From assembly GCF_030463535.1 (NCBI RefSeq), contig NC_132883.1, forward strand, positions 32,033,873-32,097,872: a stretch of 64,000 nt of DNA. The letters run 5' to 3'. Each line of letters begins with the position of its first letter. The first letter of the stretch is position 1. Below are positions 15,130 to 27,812 of this stretch, piece after piece. The stretch comes from Salminus brasiliensis (Eukaryota; Chordata; Actinopteri; Characiformes; Bryconidae). The notes beneath the pieces are model-generated. The model was given only the letters and a program-made list of their open reading frames with translations, did not search any database and was not told the origin of the DNA. The position numbers were made by a program, and so were the translations under genes.

Positions 15130-15335
15130 CCTGAGTAGCAAAAGCTGCCACTGTTGGACCCTCGAGCAAGGCCCTTTTCCCTCTCTGCTCCTCAGGTGCT
15201 GCAGTAGACTGCCCACCACTCTGGATGTGTGTGTGCTCACTGCCCCTAGTTCACTAGAGTGTGTGTTTACTGCTATGGATAGGTCAAATGCAGAGGACAC
15301 ATTTCACTGTACATAGTACAGTGACAAATTCCTGC
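15130..15335 (+). mobile_element. Fish SINE
   Basis: Contains GTTGGACCCTCGAGCAAGGC and a tail with CAAATGCAGAGGACACATTT and CACTGTACATAGTACAGTGA. This combination is typical of tRNA-derived SINEs in teleosts. The 5' tRNA-like head is not clear, so the copy is probably 5'-truncated. Confidence 0.65.
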
Positions 15336-15339
15336 ACCT

Positions 15340-16540
15340 TTACCTTTTTGTTTTTATATACCATCATATTCCAAAGTTATTCTAGTTGGAAGGGCATTTG
15401 CTCTCTCAGAAGACATATACTCCCTACTTACTACTTAATCTTCCTTTTCCTGCCTGCCTTGTATTACAGCACTACTTGCTGCTATGTTTACTGTCAGGTC
15501 TTTGGACATATGCGACCTCCCTGTTAACTCAGTCGGGTTGTTTGCTTTTATTTGCTTCTTGCTGTTTACTTGTTAATCGGCATCTGCCAGCACGGTTGGT
15601 TTGCCATTCCCTATTGTGTCATTAGCAGATGCCTTTTGGTAATAAACTGAGATATTTGAGGTTATCACAGCGGCCCTGGCTGCGAGGTTCCATCTTCTTT
15701 GGCTGCTTTTCATTTCTTTTGCCAAGTAGGACAGTTATCTCAACGTGGAGAGCTGTAGCCTCAACTCATGCTGGGTGTATCACATAAGTGTTAAACATGT
15801 CATGTACTGTGAGTTGATTTATGCAGTGCCACATATACATGCCATGAGCCGATGGTGCATATGTGTGTAAAAATAGTTTGTGAATGCCCAAATAGGTTGA
15901 TATGGTACACTGATGTCTTAATGTTTATATTTTCGGAGTGCTGTTGCAGACTGAACCAAACACATATTTTGAGTAACTGTATTGACCATCGACTATTCAA
16001 ATTAATAGAAATACAAAGTATGTAATTATTGTATCAATCTTTTACTTAATAGAAAAGATTATTATTTTTGATGGTTGTGATATGATTTGTGATATTACCC
16101 TTAGAGATGATTGCTTTTTTGTTCTTTTCTGGATGGGCTATTTGTCAGTGGTTGTCACCACTGCCCTCTCATAACTATTTGCCATGTTGTTCCTTTGAAA
16201 AACTGTCAATAATAGTTACATATAGGTAAAATGCAGGTAAAGTTTTTTTCTCAGTTTTTATTATACTTTCTCAGTATTATACTAGATTACCTAATATATT
16301 TTCTGTTTAGCTTAGCAGACACATATACATAACACATACAAATATGTGCATATAATTTTTCCTGGGTCAAGTTATTGTTTATCACTTGACTTGACTTAAT
16401 ATATGATAACCTGCCAATTAGACAATTTCCTTTTTTTCTGCATTGGACAAAATGCTCAGTGGCCAGTATGAGAATCCGAATCAGATTCAGAACACATTGA
16501 TTTATGTTCACACACACAAAGAATTTGTTCCAGCTGTTAA
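15340..16540. other. No recognisable gene
   Basis: AT-rich DNA. Short frames have no family motifs. Nothing else was recognised. Confidence 0.4.
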
Positions 16541-16789
16541 TGTCTCTCTAGTGTTAACATATACAGCTACTTTATATATAATTTACAGACAATAAACAAT
16601 ACACAATATACAGAGAACAATAGTACAATAGTATACACAGTATACATAGACTACACAAGGACATTTCTATACAGCGTGCTTTACAGCGTTATTCACAGAA
16701 TAGCAATATTGCAACACTATACAAATTAAATTTTGTGCAAGCACAGCAGTGTACACATGAAATGAGTAATGGTGCAGTAATGCAGTAAC

Positions 16790-17330
16790 TGTAGGAAATA
16801 ATAGTTTTTCAGTAGTATCTATGGCCTATAGCTGATGATGGCGATCAGCTGTAGATGGAAGGTGATGGCCTGAGTGTAAAAACTGTTCTTGTGTCTTACA
16901 GTCTTAGTGGACTGGAGGGCAGAGAATCACAGATGATTCGCTCAGCTGTCCTCACTGTTTGCTGAAGTCTGTTCCTGTCCTGCTTTGTGGCTGCTCCAAA
17001 CCAGACAGCGATGGATGTACACAGGATGGATTTGATGACTGTAGTGTAGAACTGGCTCAACAGCTCCTGAGGCAGACCCACTGTGTGTACTGAAAATGTT
17101 TGTGAATGTGGATTTTCTTTGCGTACACATACTTTGCCCCTCTGATGGCCCGAGAGAGCAGGGCCCCTGCTATTTTGAGGCCCATCTTTTCCCCTGATTT
17201 GAAAGCCCCATCACGGGTCCTCAGCAGCATGCGCACCTCTTCAGTCATCCATGGCTTCTTGTTGGGGTGTATTGTGATGTGTTTGAAGACAGTAACATCA
17301 TCAATGTACTTGCTGATGTATTAATGCTAA
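16790..17330 (-). mobile_element. LINE reverse-transcriptase C-terminal fragment (Rex-like)
   Basis: On the minus strand, from 17330 leftwards, one frame reads KAIKTWMTEEVRMLLRTRDG-type sequence (visible here as EEVRMLLRTRDGAFKSGEK). A second frame reads LSQFYTTVIKSILCTSIAVW and then NRLQQTVRTAERII. These are an early linker and the C-terminal RT blocks respectively, so the middle with the catalytic box is deleted. Dead copy. Confidence 0.75.
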
Positions 17331-17339
17331 TGTAGTCAA

Positions 17340-17757
17340 AAGAGTAAGCTCTTGGGGGCCAGGTTTTCACTTGCTTCAGGTCCAATTTGGCATGTTTGAA
17401 TTACCATAGTGCTGTAGGAGGGTGAGGCTCAGTCCTTTATACGCCAGGAATGTTTTGTAATTGGAAACTCCAGCAGGAGTGAGCAGTGACTGGAAACTAG
17501 TGCTGCATTTTTGCACCATTCTGTGTTGATGTAAACAAACAGGCCCCCACCTCAAGTCTTACCACACTGTTCAGCGTCTCTGTCCTCATGGAAGCAGAGC
17601 AGGCAAGCTGAATGTCTGGAGTGGAAATTTGGATTAGTTTTTCCGTAAACACAAAAACCTGAGTGTTGTGTCTCTGAACTTACAGTGGGTAGCCCTCTGT
17701 GTTTGGAGATTCCATATGTTCTCCAGGGAGTAAAGATTAAAAAGAAAGATTGAGTGA
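17340..17757. other. No recognisable gene
   Basis: Unassigned sequence between the LINE fragment and the palindrome. Confidence 0.35.
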
Positions 17758-17843
17758 ACCAATGGCTGTCTGAAGTTAGCCGTTAGCCTGGCATGTACTA
17801 GAGTACATGCCAGGCTAACGGCTAACTTCAGACAGCCATTGGT
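17758..17843. repeat. Perfect palindrome, 42-bp arms with 2-bp loop
   Basis: 17758-17799 is exactly reverse-complementary to 17802-17843, with AG between. The outer ends read ACCAATGGCTGTC and GACAGCCATTGGT. No target duplication was recognised. Confidence 0.95.
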
Positions 17844-17914
17844 CGTGCTTTCGCCACCTGGACACACTGCTTCGGTGTCCCTTTTAATTATTTATAAGTA
17901 ATATTGACAAGAAG

Positions 17915-18126
17915 AATATAGGTCCCCCTTGTGAGTCTTCATTCCTCCCAAAGTTTCTTCCTCCAGCACTGAGGGAGTTTTTCCTTGCCACTGTTGCCTT
18001 TGACTAGCTATCTGGGGGGTTTAGGTTGGTATGTTTTGTTGATCTTTTGTCCTATTGTACTGATTTCTTTAAAGCTGCTTTGTGACACCAGTTGTAAAAA
18101 ATGCCATAAAATAAATTTGATTTGAT
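17915..18126 (+). mobile_element. Interspersed repeat with SINE/LINE-type 3' tail
   Basis: Runs CCCCTTGTGAGTCTTCATTC, GAGGGAGTTTTTCCTTGCCA, AAGCTGCTTTGTGACACC and ends AATAAATTTGATTTGA. Related sequence occurs at 58050-58185 (plus) and 56085-56270 (minus), so it is a dispersed family. Confidence 0.7.
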
Positions 18127-18409
18127 ACATACCTGCACACATACATTCATGCATAAGTATGTGTTGTTGACACACACACACACACACAACTGTATGTCTG
18201 TATGCCATTGTGTGTACAAATGTTAAATGTTAACGCTAACTGATAATTCAGTTCCAGAGAGTATTCAGTAGGTTAACATAAAAGGGACCTTCCAATACTT
18301 CCTTGTATGCATTTAGTGAAAATTGTTACTTATTACTCTTATTATTTGTTTGTAGAAGAATATTTGTAGTAAATATTGAGATATGCTGGACAGTGGAAAG
18401 TGGTTTCTA

Positions 18410-18545
18410 CTTCCAGGCAGTTGCTATGTGGTTACTACAGTGAAAATGTTAAGTGGTGGTGTGGCTAGGTAGTTGCTATGGTATCCCAGGTGGTTGCACT
18501 GCTATTGGTGAATGGTTACTAGGAGGTTGCTGTGGTGTTGCTAAG
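18410..18545. repeat. GGTGGTTGCTATGG-type minisatellite, left block
   Basis: Variants of GTGGTTGCTATGGT and TGCTAAGTGG recur about every 20-25 bp. The same motif resumes at 19370-19615, on the other side of the foldback element. Confidence 0.7.
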
Positions 18546-18571
18546 TAGAACAGCAGAAACAGTGCATCAAC

Positions 18572-19247
18572 AGAGATGTTATTACTTAAAAGTAAACAAC
18601 ATCAAAAAAACATTGACTTTTCCCATTTACATAATATGGACAAATTCCAAAAGATGCTGCTGTATGCATGTATTAATAAAAAACTGTTGTGGCAAACAAA
18701 AAAAGAGGAAAAGTGGTCCACAAGCCAGGCAGACAGTTGCATCCAGCCACAAAAAGACTCACACCAGCATAGAGCAGACAGCAGGGGGCAGCTCAGTACA
18801 TGGGAGAGAGAAGAAAGGGGTGAAAAAAGGTGGTTTCAAATGGGTTTAAAGAAACAGTAACTTGTAATAAATGGCTAAACAGAAACTTGCATAAGAGGTA
18901 AGTTTTAATCTACATTTATTTATTTATTTATTTTCTAATTTAAGAAACTGACAGTACGCAAGCATCTTGCTGTACACAAAGTTCACCCAGATACTGCTGG
19001 GTCAAATCATTACGAGATTTAAACAGCAGAAAGAGTATTTTATATTATTTAATTGAAATATATTATTTCAATTTAACAGTTAATCAGTGTAGGGATGTGG
19101 CAATTGTGGTTGAATTTTAAAGCTCTGAAAGCACTTTGAGCCTTGATGTTATAAATGCATGCAGCAGCATCTTTTGGAGTTTGTCCATATTAAGTAAATG
19201 GGAAACGTTGTTTTTGATGTTGTTTACTTTTAGGTAATAACACCTCT
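18572..19247. mobile_element. Foldback / MITE-like element with ~100-bp inverted ends
   Basis: 18572-18670 is about 90 percent reverse-complementary to roughly 19153-19247. The outer ends read AGAGATGTTATTACTTAAAA and, as reverse complement, AGAGGTGTTATTACCTAAAA. The interior carries no transposase. It sits between two blocks of the same minisatellite. The family and the target duplication are not clear. Confidence 0.65.
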
Positions 19248-19369
19248 CTTTTATCTAAATGAAGCAAGAACATTGTGTCATCCATCTTCCTTTTAGATGT
19301 TTACTTATTTAATAGTCATCATTTAGCTGATATATAAAGTGTCTCATCAGCATAGCCATTTTTTGTGTT

Positions 19370-19615
19370 GTGCTGCTAGGTGGTTGTTATAATGTTATTT
19401 GTTGGTTGCTATTCCATGTGGTGTCTATAGTGTTCTTAGGTTGGTATTGAGGTGTTTTGTGTTTGCTCATTGGTTGCTCTAATATCACAAGTGGTTACTA
19501 TGGCATTACTAGGTGCAACTAAGTTGCTAGGTGGTTATTATAGTGTTGCTAGATGGTCACTGTGGTATTTCTAGGTGGTTGACATGGCATCCCAGATGGT
19601 TGTTGTGGTGTTGAA
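19370..19615. repeat. GGTGGTTGCTATGG-type minisatellite, right block
   Basis: Many variants of GCTAGGTGGTTRTTATAGTG and GTGGTTGCTAT, of the same kind as the block at 18410-18545. Confidence 0.7.
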
Positions 19616-19619
19616 TATA

Positions 19620-20210
19620 GGCTGATTTTTATTTTATTTGGTTAGCCAGATAAAAGTTCTGCACAAATGGGATTATTTAACCTGATTGGTACATTTCCAT
19701 TGCTATCTATTTTTGCTAATAATTGTTTTAGACCTGAGGAGCCCTCTCCCGTTCCTTTTTACATTGCATTGTAGGATAATAATGTCAAAATCAGACTTTA
19801 AAAACGACTTTGACACTTTTATTTATACTACACACATTATACTCAAAAGTAGTTAGCATTAGTAATTAGTATGCAATTGGGATGTTTCAGTTTTAGTTAT
19901 ACAGTTATAACTGACTGTTTTAAAATATATGTTTACAAATCATATGTAGAGCGATTTCAGCACCACCTTTAAAGACACAGGTTAATAATTGTGTAATTCT
20001 AAAAAGCTATAGCTATATTTTACTCAGTCATGTCTTAGTGCTGTTTTCACTGCTGTTTCGTTCTATTTCAGCATTCACAGTTCATATACAACTGACTGTC
20101 TTAAACTATGTATCAGCGACATGCAAGGGTTATAACAAAACAATTTCGATTAAAAAGTTTGGGTAATAAGAACGTTAATCGTGAGAACTCACTCTTACAG
20201 TACACATGTA
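19620..20210. other. No recognisable gene
   Basis: AT-rich sequence upstream of the CpG-containing putative promoter. Confidence 0.4.
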
Positions 20211-20214
20211 TTTG

Positions 20215-20348
20215 TTTACAAGCGGATGTTGACCGCTCCAACATGGCGGACGCGCAGACGTATTGCCTCAGACAGTGAACAGCAGGCAACGACGCATCTA
20301 GGTATATAGCTAGCTATATCTATGTTTTATAGCTCTGCAAGACAAAAG
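20215..20348 (+). promoter_or_regulatory. Putative promoter and 5' untranslated exon of the IgSF gene
   Basis: A local rise in GC and CpG (CCGCTCC, GCGGACGCGCAGACG) in otherwise AT-rich DNA. It contains CCAACATGGCGG at 20238-20249, an excellent match to the YY1 core often found at vertebrate promoters. A consensus donor (AAAAG|GTAAGCC) at 20348/20349 could splice to the acceptor at 21420. The assignment to this gene is inference from position. Confidence 0.5.
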
Positions 20349-21447
20349 GTAAGCCTTTAGTATCATAGACCTCCAGGTCCCGTGTTATCGCGAATAACAT
20401 CAAGGCTGTGGTGATAGCACACTACTTCTCGTGTTCCATTGCTGATGCATACAATAACAAGAAGAAATGAAAGAACAGTAAGTTGTTTTTTTATAAGCCA
20501 ACATAAGTAGTTGAGCTAAAACTAAACATAAAAAACGTTCTTTCTGTTTTGAATAGTTCCCCCAATTAAAACAAGAGCGTCAACTCACAATTGTTTACTC
20601 TGTAAACGTAGTTCAGCATAGTTGCTTGGTTTCTGTTGTTAATACTTATCGGGTATGGTAGTTCTGCATGTTAGTGCCTCCTTTTGTCTTATCTGATAAG
20701 CTGAGTTTCACTTACCACCCACTTACTGTACTATGACTGATGGAATGCAGAGAGAAAGGGTGGAGCTAAAATGAAACACCTGCCTTTGTTTCAGGTAAGT
20801 ATGAAGTAGAGAGAGAACAGAGAGGAAGCAGATGGGAACACTCAATTTCTGCCTTTTCAGGGCTCTTTTGGAGTACTCAGAGGTAAGAGGAAAATATGTT
20901 ATTTCCAGTTTTTCAGCAATTGATTTTAGCTGTTTCACTTCAAATAGATGGGTATTTGAGACTTCGGTTTCATAACTACATACCCTACAAACTTCTTTTC
21001 AGGCAGGCAATGACTAATTTAGACTACTTACTTAAATGTAAGCAAATGAATAGTCTCTATTTGAGATTGATTTAGGCTCCTTAAACAATATCTGTGCTTC
21101 TTTTTTATCATGCCTGGTGGCATGATTTGTATACTGGAACAAGTGGCATATGTTTGTGAGGCATTTGTTGCAAAGGTTGACTGTGGCAGTGTTTATTCAG
21201 TGGTGAAAAGGTTGAGCAACAGTTACATATTCAGAGATGGATTAGTGATACTGATAAAAGAGTATAAATCAGTTAATTCTTTTCTTGAATATTTTTTAAC
21301 AAAGCTGAATTTAGAGCCATGTATTTTTGTAACCATATCTTTTCCTGTTAGAGTCTTTGTTCTAGCAAAGAGTTTGCAGAAATAAGTGTGTAACACTGAC
21401 CTCTCCTCATACACATGCAGGCTGTTCTTTGAAAGTGGCATTTGGCC

Positions 21448-24400
21448 ATGGAGTATCATTGTATTAGCTGTCGAGTTTCCTTGGTTGTGCTGTATGCTAT
21501 AGCTATCTATCAAAGTCAAACAGGTGAGCATTTTCTTCATTCTCTATCAAAGCTTCTGTGATCAACATTCTTAGCTTTGGGCTGTGGGCCGTGTCATTTG
21601 CTGATGTTACTTTTGAAAATCTGAGTGTGATCGTGTTATGCCTAATTTAGATCTGCATAATAATAAGCTCCACTGACCACTCACATCAAATTAGACTCAG
21701 AATATACTTTGTGGATTAGTACTGTATATATTAAATAACTAAAGTTTCCATTTTGCACGGGTATATGCTTATATTTATAGAATTAATTATAACTAACAGT
21801 ATTAATCACAAATGGAAATAATTTGTCAAATAAAGTGCTTTCCCATGGTTTGTTTGCTAAATGGGATGGATGTCAAAACTCTTTAACACCCTTTTTCTAA
21901 ACTTTCAGTGGGCCTACAAGTGACATCCACAGGGCCACAGACTATCAAAAAAGCGCAGGGAGAGGATGTGACACTGTCATGTACATACAGTGAGAGCCCA
22001 TCTGACACAGGACAATTGGATGTGGAATGGTCCATTGTCAGTCCAGACATGACCCAAAAAGACAGACTGGTGAGCAATAATGAGCTTTGGCAAGGTGGGG
22101 CATTCAGCAGATGATGACTGAAGAACTTGATTTTGTGTTATGTACCTCTGATAGATTGCCTTAGGGGTTGGTAACTCGTAAAGAGCCATCTCACTGCAGG
22201 ACCCCACCCACAGCCTAGCCTTAATTTGTACTTGTTTAATGGTCACAGTGAGTGACAGGTTGGACAGCTTTTTGTCAGTGTTTACCTACACACAGAAACA
22301 AAAACAGTAGTACAATCTGCAAATCACTTCATAGATTCTCATGTTTTGTAAGTCAATTTGCATATGTGTGATTTTATATTATATTTGAATGAATCTTTAA
22401 TTAATAATTAAATAATTGATTATGAAAATGTGTTCTTATGAATAATATAAAGTGTTCAAGTTTGTTGTTGTTTCTAAACCACTGAAAAAACTGTATTATG
22501 ATACCCTAGTTACTATGTACAAAGTCAGACTTTTCAGGACTTAGCTGAGAATTTAGAACCCTTCTCCTTCATAGGATGTTTAGGGTACATGTCATCTATG
22601 CTGGGTAGATAAACCTGTTTTTCAGATAATACTTGTTTTTTTTGTGTTACGCCCTGAATCTATAAGCAGAATCTCTGTCCCTGTTTGTCTGTCAGATCTT
22701 GTCCTACTCTGAGGGAACAGAGTATAAGCTAGTCAGTCCAGACCTGAAGAATCGTCTGAAGTTTGTGGGTGACCCCAGCCGAGGAGATGCCACCATCTCA
22801 ATAACCTCACTGCGTGTTTCTGAAATGGCAACCTACCAGTGTAAAGTAAAGAAGCCACCTGGCGTCGACTCACGAAAAGTCACCTTAGTTGTGCTCGGTA
22901 AAGACATCTCTCTCATAGTTGGTCTGGCACACGTCATTTACAGTTTCTGTTTTTCTGGTTCTCCTCTTTCATAATTCCGTCGCCTCCTGCTCGTAAACTA
23001 CCTGTGACATCTTGTGTTGTATTATTAGCCTAATACAACCACGCCCATCTGGCACAGAGCATTAATAAAAGCTGTACTGAATTATTGCTGGAAAACTAAT
23101 TTGTATAAGCTTTAATTGTCTAGAACAAAATTTTGTGATCTCCAGTTCCGGGCAAAATCCAACACAAGCTAGTGGTTTTCCACCTCAAACACACCTAACA
23201 TTGTTACACCTTTGAGGGTTGTCATATCATTAGACAAAATAAAAAAATAAATTAACAAAACAGAATTAACCTTTGCATTTACTTTACTAAGAACATTTTT
23301 CCAATAATAAAAGACATCAAATGAACAGACTTATTCCTCATGTTTTAGCGACTAAAACATTTTTTTGTTGTTAAACAAAAGGCTATATTAGCTGGAAGCA
23401 GCAAATCAAACAAGCAGCAAGTAGCTAAGATTCGACACCACCCTCCAGGACCAGATTTTACTTCTCTAGGTGTCTCATAAATCTACCTAAACTCTTGCTC
23501 TGTTTTTCAGCACGGCCCTCTGTGCCTAAATGCTGGGTGGAGAATGGGGAAGTGATAGGCAGTTCAGTGTCACTGCGCTGCAAGTCCTCTGAGGGCTCCA
23601 TTCCTCTAAACTACAAGTGGACAAGAGAAAGTGGGAGTATGCCACCCACAGCAACCCAGAGTAAGCTGTAACTATGCTCAGACAGTTTTGCAGCAGTGCC
23701 ACTTTTTTTTTTTTTTAACACAAATTTGTCCTTGAACCATGCCATGTACATTCGAAGAATCATTTAGGAAGCTTTATGTTTTTGTATTGCAAGTTTAACA
23801 CCCCTCTGTTATACATGAACTCTACAAGCCTGTTTCGGTTCGGCTTAAATGACACAGGTTTTGCATGTTTTGTCAATAGCAACATCTGCATTCTAATGCA
23901 AACATAATCAGTATGCTTTTAGGATTTGTTATTAGTATGTTAATATTATGAGTTTTGCATTCTAAAAAAGTTTGCAATTCTAACAAATAGTAAAGTATAT
24001 TTTATTTATATAGTGGACTATGCTAAAAGTAGTAAGTAAAACATGTTTATATTTTGTATTTTTTATATTTTGAGTACTTTGTACTCTTTGACACTCTCTA
24101 AATGACTGTGTTTAAAGATTCTCAGACAGGAGAGCTACTGATCAGTAACCACTCACAGAGCTACACGGGCAGCTACATGTGTGAAGTCAGCAATGAAGTA
24201 GGCAAAGAGCAATGCAAATACACCTTGAAAGCATACAACCGTAAGTCTGGGTGGGGCAAGAAAACTATGGGAGCTTGATTGTGTGAATAAGTTGTTGTGT
24301 TTGTGTGTGTTATTATGGTAAGTGTAATCCACAATACTAATATTACACAAAATATTATACAATATATAATTGTGTGCAGTATATTTTTGCTCCATTGTTC

Positions 24401-25573
24401 TAATATGGTTTTGAAATACAAATACAAAATGCAATTAAAAGTATTTTTTTCTAAATTAACCCTGCATTCTTTTTAAAAAACATTTGTACTTTTCATTCCA
24501 GCAATCAATAAGGCTGGAGTAATTGCAGGTGCTGTGATTGGTGCACTGTTGCTGTTGCTTCTTCTGCTGTTGTTGATATGGCTCCTGATCTGTTGTTGTC
24601 AAAAGCGCCGCTATGAAAAGGAAACAGCCAATGAGATCAAGTAAGAAATTTCTATTTGTTTAACTATATTTGTAAAAATTGCACTGGTTTGCATGTCACT
24701 GGTCACCAACATTTTCATTTATCATCTCCCTAGAGAAGTTTGTGCTTGGCTGTAGTACCTGCCACTGTCACTAAAGATTATTAAGGCCATTGACCAGTGT
24801 CATATCTGCCACATTGGATCATCCATTCTTTCACAAGAACCAAAGGGAAATTTAGTACCTTGTTCTTGGGCATGATATCAGTCCTATTTCCATAAATCAA
24901 GCTCTGGAAAAGCGGTAGAATGTCAGCATAACCTTTTGTGTAGCATGAATACAATTTAGAAGATAATGAATTGATGTCATTTGAGGCATACTTCCTTTAC
25001 CCTACTAGGAAAGCATTTATTGGTAAGAGGCTTGGTTATTTCTGATGAAAAAAAATATACATGTACAAAAATGTCTTGTCATATTTTCAAAAACTTGATA
25101 AGATGACAACCCGAAAGATCCTTCTTAGCAAAAGTAGTGTTATGGGTCATGATAAATTAACCATCTACCAAGCAGTTTGCTTGTTCAAACAAGCACCACC
25201 CTATTTTTTTTTTATTTATTGCTTTTTTGTTTATTATTGATTTCCTTCTTCAAAAAGCACCACATAGATGAAACAAACAAAATAAAATTCTTTAACAATT
25301 CCCTCATTAGCAATCTTTTTTTACAGAGAGGACACTGCAGCTCCAGAAAGCCGCCCTGGTAGTAGGCACTCAAGCTTCCGCTCTGCAATGGGCTACCGCA
25401 CACATCATGGGATCATTTACAGCTCTGTGAGAAATGGTCAGCCCAACAGGACCGAGTCAGGTCACAGCAGAATCTACCCTTCCCCCAGCCAGGTGCTCCC
25501 GCAAGCCAACTCGCCTTCCAGTGACTACAAGCCCCCGCTTAACTATGACAGCAGATATGGATACCCTGTTTAA
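21448..25573 (+). CDS. CTX-family IgSF adhesion receptor (CAR/VSIG8-like), complete, 365 aa
   Basis: Seven coding exons: 21448-21523, 21909-22069, 22696-22897, 23511-23660, 24118-24240, 24502-24640, 25327-25573. All introns are GT-AG and the sum is 1,098 nt, exactly in frame. Residues 1-25 are a signal peptide (MEYHCISCRVSLVV). A V-set Ig domain follows, with cysteines in TLSCTY and TYQCKVKKPPGV. A C2-set domain has the extra cysteine pair of this family (PKCW, LRC, MCEV, EQC) and one N-glycosylation site (NHS). The membrane helix GVIAGAVIGALLLLL ends in a CCC palmitoylation-type motif. The tail starts RRYEKETANEIKEDTAAPES, shared with CAR, CLMP, IGSF11 and VSIG8, and ends YGYPV, a possible PDZ ligand. 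YQCKVKK favours CAR and RPSVPKCW favours VSIG8; I cannot choose. The likely role is homophilic adhesion at cell junctions. Confidence 0.9.
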
Positions 25574-25859
25574 GCATGGTAGATTTTGAATGTAGAATGG
25601 CACATGGACAGAATATCTCTGTAATATTAAGAACTAGGTTAGTCCTAGACCAAATAATAAAACCCTGCCCCAAAAGGCCACATTATGACATTATTTAAGT
25701 TATTTTGTGTTTGTGTGTATATGAGATATAGAGATATATAAGGTGTTATTCATCTGTGGTTCAGTGTTTATATAACTGTACTATGTAACTATAACTATTT
25801 TTGTAAGAATATTTTGTGTTATTGTAAACATATTATACAGGGAGTATATGACTTTAAGG

Positions 25860-25865
25860 AATAAA
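25860..25865 (+). terminator. Polyadenylation signal of the IgSF gene
   Basis: AATAAA about 290 bp downstream of the stop codon. An earlier AATAAA-like stretch near 25655 is an alternative. Confidence 0.5.
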
Positions 25866-25869
25866 GTAT

Positions 25870-27780
25870 TTGTAGCATTTTGTCCTTATCTGAAATTTCA
25901 CTTTATAAATCTGTAAGCTGGTCATATCATATAGAAGGTTTAATATACTTATTACAGAATGTAATATTTGGGCAATTATGTGGGAAAACATAAAACAGAC
26001 ATTTATATTTTCAGAATACATTAAGAAATTTTGAAATTGCATTAAGAATTTCAGCACAAAGACATTACTCCTCCAAATATAAGCCAAATATGAATTAAAA
26101 CTAAAACGTGGCGTGGCGCATAAGGTGTGCAATAGACTTAAATCTAGTTTCAGAAATAGATCAGGTAATGGGCACAGATAATGCCAACATTACCATCAAC
26201 ACAGACTGCTTTACAGATGCACATGACAAATATGTTTTATGCATTAAGACAGCAGGATGTGGATTTCCTTGATTACCAGGAAAACAAAATGCACAAAGTA
26301 GAAATGTTGGACAATGATCAACTGTTTAAGCACACAATAGCAGGGTTTTTACAACTGTAAAAGAAAGAATAGGAATAGAAAAAAATTATATCTAAGGTAG
26401 ATATGATCCACATCATTAATAAGACATATGTTTAAACTAAACACGTTTAAACATGTTCTAACTACTAAATATGTTTTCAGGTTACCATATTGTTCAGTGG
26501 TTATTTATCTCTTAAAATTTTAAATCAGTCCAAGGCAATAATACAGGAAATGTGTACAGTAAGTAAAGTAGTGGTTCAACCTCAGATGACTTGCATTTCA
26601 TTTGGATATATGCAAACAATTCACAGGTTGTTCAATAGGGGAAAAAAAACATACATATTGAATAACATGGAATAGATAAACAACTACTTACATGAGAAAC
26701 CATTTTGAAAAAGCCAGCTATATTAATTGAAATCATTACTCTGACATACATGAGTTAAGAATGTAATTTTTCTGAGTTGTCATTTCAGAGATGCAATGTT
26801 TAGTTGTAATAAAAAAAATATTGAAAAAAATATTGATTGTTCATTCTGTCTCTATAAAATAAAGATATACCCTGTTAGGAAACCGCTTGTAAAATAAATA
26901 CTTAGATACAAGTACCCATATTAAATACAAGATTGCCCATATATTCCACAGTGACCAACATATTAAACTCTTGGAATTCAGCAGATATTACATTACACTA
27001 CAACCTGTTACTATAGGTAGACTTACTTTTTGCATGCCCTACCCAGGTCTTTTATTGTTAAATTCTAAGCTAACCTAATAAGGTCATGCACAGACATTTA
27101 GAAGAGCAGTGGCCCAGTCCAAACATTTGTTACCAAATATTTCAAAGTCTAAGGGTCTTATCCTAGGATGTAGAGTAAGAATAAATAACATCTTTAAATC
27201 CACTGCATTTTTAATTTTTCTTTCTAAATTTGCAAGCTCAAATCTCACAATTTTTATACATAAATCATACATATAAAATTATATAAATACAGTCACAATT
27301 TACATTCTATAGAAGTTATTAAAAAATGCATGCATAAGTGTGTAGAGCCCCAAGAAAAAAAATAAAAATAAAAACATTTAAATAACAACTGAATTTCCTC
27401 TACCACAAAATCTGAATGTGGTTAAATTGGTTTACTATGCAAATTTGCCTTATGGCCACAGTTTAAATGTGAGCTGTACATGTAAGACCAGTGCTAATGC
27501 TGATTGAATGTCTAAGCTTCATCATAAGATTTATAGATATTATTTACCTCTTTATTACGCTTTATGTTCCTCGGGGTACAAATGAGTGGAAGGACATGCT
27601 CTACTGCTCATTTTTTTCTCAAATATTGAAGAACTGGATGAATTAGCTTGCTTTGAGGAAATCAAACCAAGGTAATGTGACCTTTTTTTTTTATTACAGA
27701 GGCTTTCTCAGATTCCCTCAGTATATTAACATTAGTGTGTTTAAATATATTTAAGTCCTTACAAAGTCATGTTCTTTTTA
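25870..27780. other. Intergenic DNA, no gene seen
   Basis: AT-rich sequence of 1.9 kb between the IgSF gene and the taste-receptor-like gene. TTTTTACAG just before 27784 could be a splice acceptor for a 5' untranslated exon of the latter. Confidence 0.45.
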
Positions 27781-27812
27781 CAGACACATACGGTACAACA
27801 GAATCATCAATC

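Noticed and set aside
15130-15335. tRNA gene
   Set aside because: Only the tail of a tRNA-derived SINE. No complete cloverleaf or intact A and B boxes.
21448-25573. Viral origin because of similarity to the coxsackievirus and adenovirus receptor
   Set aside because: This is a spliced host adhesion gene; the name only reflects viruses that use the mammalian relative.
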